From Phycisphaerae bacterium (lineage in GTDB: Bacteria > Planctomycetota > Phycisphaerae > Sedimentisphaerales > SM23-30), in assembly GCA_021736565.1 (NCBI GenBank), contig JAIPFO010000226.1:1-6421 (forward strand): a stretch of 6,421 nt of DNA, in the 5' to 3' direction. Positions within the stretch are counted from its first letter, which is position 1; each line of letters begins with the position of its first letter. Position numbers and translations under genes: made by a program. Below, in pieces: positions 5,250 to 6,421 of this stretch. The notes beneath the pieces were generated by a model. That model did not search any database and was not told the origin of the DNA. It saw only the letters and a program-made list of their open reading frames with translations.

Positions 5250-5328
5250 TGACGCCATCATAAGTATTGTAAAACATTGATTTTGGCTTTTAATCAACGT
5301 CTTACGTGCCAAAATTGACTTTTGACCC
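5250..5328 (+). repeat. Dispersed intergenic repeat (copy C)
   Basis: The left end TGACGCCA (5250-5257) is followed by TCATAAGTATTGT; relative to copy A three bases (GCG) are missing. Positions 5258-5300 match copy B at 35 of 43. The right end TTGACTTTTGACCC (5315-5328) matches copy A (TTGACTTTTGACGC). The internal stem TTGATT (5277-5282) / AATCAA (5292-5297) is fully Watson-Crick. Confidence 0.8.
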
Positions 5329-5344
5329 AAGGGCTCAGTATATC
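5315..5344 (+). promoter_or_regulatory. Possible promoter for the two-TM protein gene, within repeat copy C
   Basis: TTGACT (5315-5320), 18-bp spacer, TATATC (5339-5344), giving a leader of about 30 bases before the 5379 start. The -35 lies in the right end of repeat copy C. Confidence 0.35.
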
Positions 5345-5378
5345 ACAGGCGTTAACAACAATTATTCAGGAGACTAAA

Positions 5379-5900
5379 ATGGCAGTTGAAGCAACCGGCA
5401 GCAGGTATTCGCGAAATACCAATTTTATCATTGTCCTGGCACTGATCGGTGCTGGGGCCTGGTTTTTTTATGATGGCCACTACATTGAGGAATTCATTAA
5501 CGATAACACCCTGACCAAAATAAATGAAGCCGGCGAAGAAGTCGTCACGCAAAAATTCAACCTGACCTTCAACAGGACAATGGGGCCGGTCATCTGTGGC
5601 CTGGGCGCGATATATTTCCTGGCTCAGGCCCTCATGCTCGGCACCAAGCTTATCAGTGCCGATGAGACCGACGTCACCGTAAAGGGAGGCCCAAAAATCC
5701 CCTACAGCAGTATTCTCAAAATTGATAAACGCGATCTTGAAAAGAAGGGGATCTTGAAGATTTATTACGATGTGAATGGGACTGAAGCAGTACTGAAGCT
5801 TTCGGACCGGACCTATGACCATCTGGGTTTACTGCTTGATCAGATCGTCGCTAAGACCGGGGCGGCCCCGGAAAGTGCCGCAAAAAATAACCCGGCATAA
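5379..5900 (+). CDS. Two-TM inner-membrane protein with C-terminal cytoplasmic domain, function unknown
   Basis: A 173-residue protein with a hydrophobic segment at about 15-30 (NFIIVLALIGAGAWFF) and a second at about 68-88 (MGPVICGLGAIYFLAQALML). Between them is a polar loop of about 37 residues; after the second, a soluble domain of about 85 residues starts LISADETDVTVKGGPKIPYS (91-110). Its pattern, a beta-rich 'DETDVTVKGG.. IPYSSILKID.. GILKIYYDVNG', resembles small bacterial PH-like membrane-attached domains, but this is a shape argument, not a family hit. The tail is Ala/Pro/Asn-rich. ATG 5379 is chosen because AGGAG lies 6 bases upstream (5368-5372); the frame can be read upstream to a TTG at 5322, inside repeat C, without an RBS. 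recG starts 32 bases after its stop, so the two are probably transcribed together. Confidence 0.78.
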   Translation: MAVEATGSRYSRNTNFIIVLALIGAGAWFFYDGHYIEEFINDNTLTKINEAGEEVVTQKFNLTFNRTMGPVICGLGAIYFLAQALMLGTKLISADETDVTVKGGPKIPYSSILKIDKRDLEKKGILKIYYDVNGTEAVLKLSDRTYDHLGLLLDQIVAKTGAAPESAAKNNPA

Positions 5901-5901
5901 T

Positions 5902-5918
5902 TGGCGTCAGGGTCATAA
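5902..5918 (+). repeat. Left-end fragment of the dispersed repeat (copy F)
   Basis: TGGCGTCAGGGTCATAA matches TGACGCCAGCGTCATAA at 14 of 17 positions, one base after a stop codon, as at other copies. Only the left end is present in the 32-base gap before recG. It is short, so chance is possible. Confidence 0.35.
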
Positions 5919-5932
5919 TTGGATGGCAAGTG

Positions 5933-6421
5933 ATGAATTCAGAGCAACCAGGGCAAAACAAATCAGACGCTGGCGTTACATTAGAGACGGACGTTCAATT
6001 TCTTCGCGGGGTGGGGCCGCGGAAGGCGGCTGTATTTAATAAGTTAGGGGTAAAATGCGCCGGCGACCTGCTGGAATATTTTCCACGCAGCTACGAGTTC
6101 CGCCCGCCCTTTACCATGATGAATGAACTCTTCCCCGACCACAACGTCACGGTTGCCGGTGAAATTGTCCAGATGCGTTTTAACGCCCGCTCGCGTCCGC
6201 CCCGAATGGATGTGACATTGGAAGACCCCACCGGGCGATGCCGCCTGGTCTGGTTCCATGGCGGGTATCTGCGGGATAAATTCTTCCCCGAGGATAAGAT
6301 CGCCGCCTGGGGGAAGATCGCCCGGTACAAAGACACGCTGCAGATCACCAATCCCGGCTGGAAAGAAATAACCGATATCGACCAGGTGCTTCAGGAACAA
6401 GGCCACGCCACCCCGGTGTAT
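5933..6421 (+). CDS. recG: ATP-dependent DNA helicase RecG, N-terminal 163 residues (partial, runs off right edge)
   Basis: RecG remodels stalled replication forks and branched DNA (reverses forks, migrates Holliday junctions). The visible part shows the family's N-terminal region: VQFLRGVGPRKAAVFNKLGV (21-40), a helix-hairpin-helix-like element; DLLEYFPRSYEFR (45-57); then an OB-fold 'wedge' domain about 72-142, with VTVAGEIVQM, LEDPTGRCRLVWFHGGYLRDKF and WGKIARYKDTLQITNPGW (126-143). The helicase motor domains lie beyond the window; full proteins are usually near 700 residues. The frame is limited upstream by TAA at 5888-5890. ATG 5933 is chosen; GTG 5930 is adjacent and possible. The RBS (GGATGG, 5921-5926) is weak, which fits translation coupled to the membrane-protein gene 32 bases upstream. 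Confidence 0.95.
   Translation, partial: MNSEQPGQNKSDAGVTLETDVQFLRGVGPRKAAVFNKLGVKCAGDLLEYFPRSYEFRPPFTMMNELFPDHNVTVAGEIVQMRFNARSRPPRMDVTLEDPTGRCRLVWFHGGYLRDKFFPEDKIAAWGKIARYKDTLQITNPGWKEITDIDQVLQEQGHATPVY

Noticed and set aside
4960..5277. Minus-strand ORF of 105 residues
   Set aside because: It runs through two repeat copies (G and C) and a near-consensus plus-strand promoter, lacks a ribosome-binding site, and its residues look random.
5322..5378. Longer N-terminus for the two-TM protein (TTG start at 5322)
   Set aside because: That start lies in the right end of repeat copy C and has no ribosome-binding site, while ATG 5379 has AGGAG at the right distance.
1255..5918. CRISPR array
   Set aside because: The repeats are hundreds to thousands of bases apart, vary in sequence and orientation, and are not separated by uniform spacers.

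Overview
The window (6421 bases, mixed GC, no rRNA or tRNA seen) looks like a chromosomal segment of a Planctomycetota bacterium, possibly a Phycisphaerae-like or other anaerobic lineage. That placement is inferred, not proven. It rests on the YkgJ-type Cys-cluster protein, a HisRS with an 'RGLAYYTG' motif, and three conserved-looking unnamed proteins that resemble, from memory, proteins found mostly in planctomycetes. The genes are mainly housekeeping: histidyl-tRNA synthetase and the start of RecG.

Layout: (1) 1-468, minus strand, the N-terminal part of an exported ankyrin-repeat lipoprotein that runs off the left edge. (2) 469-847, a divergent intergenic region. (3) 848-2598, a YkgJ-like Cys-cluster protein followed 47 bases later by hisS. 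(4) 2718-3287, a small PD-(D/E)XK-nuclease-like protein. (5) 3549-4301, a conserved hypothetical protein behind a good sigma70-type promoter that carries a 9-bp inverted repeat. (6) 4302-5378, about 1.1 kb with no convincing long gene. It holds a strong two-sided terminator hairpin, a row of smaller hairpins, a possible 48-residue minus-strand ORF, two good plus-strand promoters and an 11-codon ORF with an excellent ribosome-binding site. (7) 5379-5900, a two-TM membrane protein, then recG from 5933 running off the right edge.

The most notable feature is a family of short interspersed repeats of about 75-85 bp lying in almost every gap between genes. Seven sites are recognisable: three well-conserved copies (2602-2684, 3296-3350, 5250-5328), two with diverged middles but matching ends (4317-4401, 5062-5144), and two left-end fragments (1255-1277 inverted, and 5902-5918). 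The left end is close to TGACGCCAGCGTCATAAG and the right end close to ACTTTTGACGC, so the best copy has 11-bp terminal inverted repeats. The three good copies also keep an internal stem whose differences are mostly G-U compatible. The right end (TTTTGACG) can act as a -35 box, and in one copy it is followed at 17 bp by a perfect TATAAT. I read it as a MITE/REP-like element that may supply promoter parts or 3' ends to its neighbours.

The genes do not form one pathway. The likely transcription units are YkgJ-like gene plus hisS, the two-TM protein plus recG, and single genes between them.
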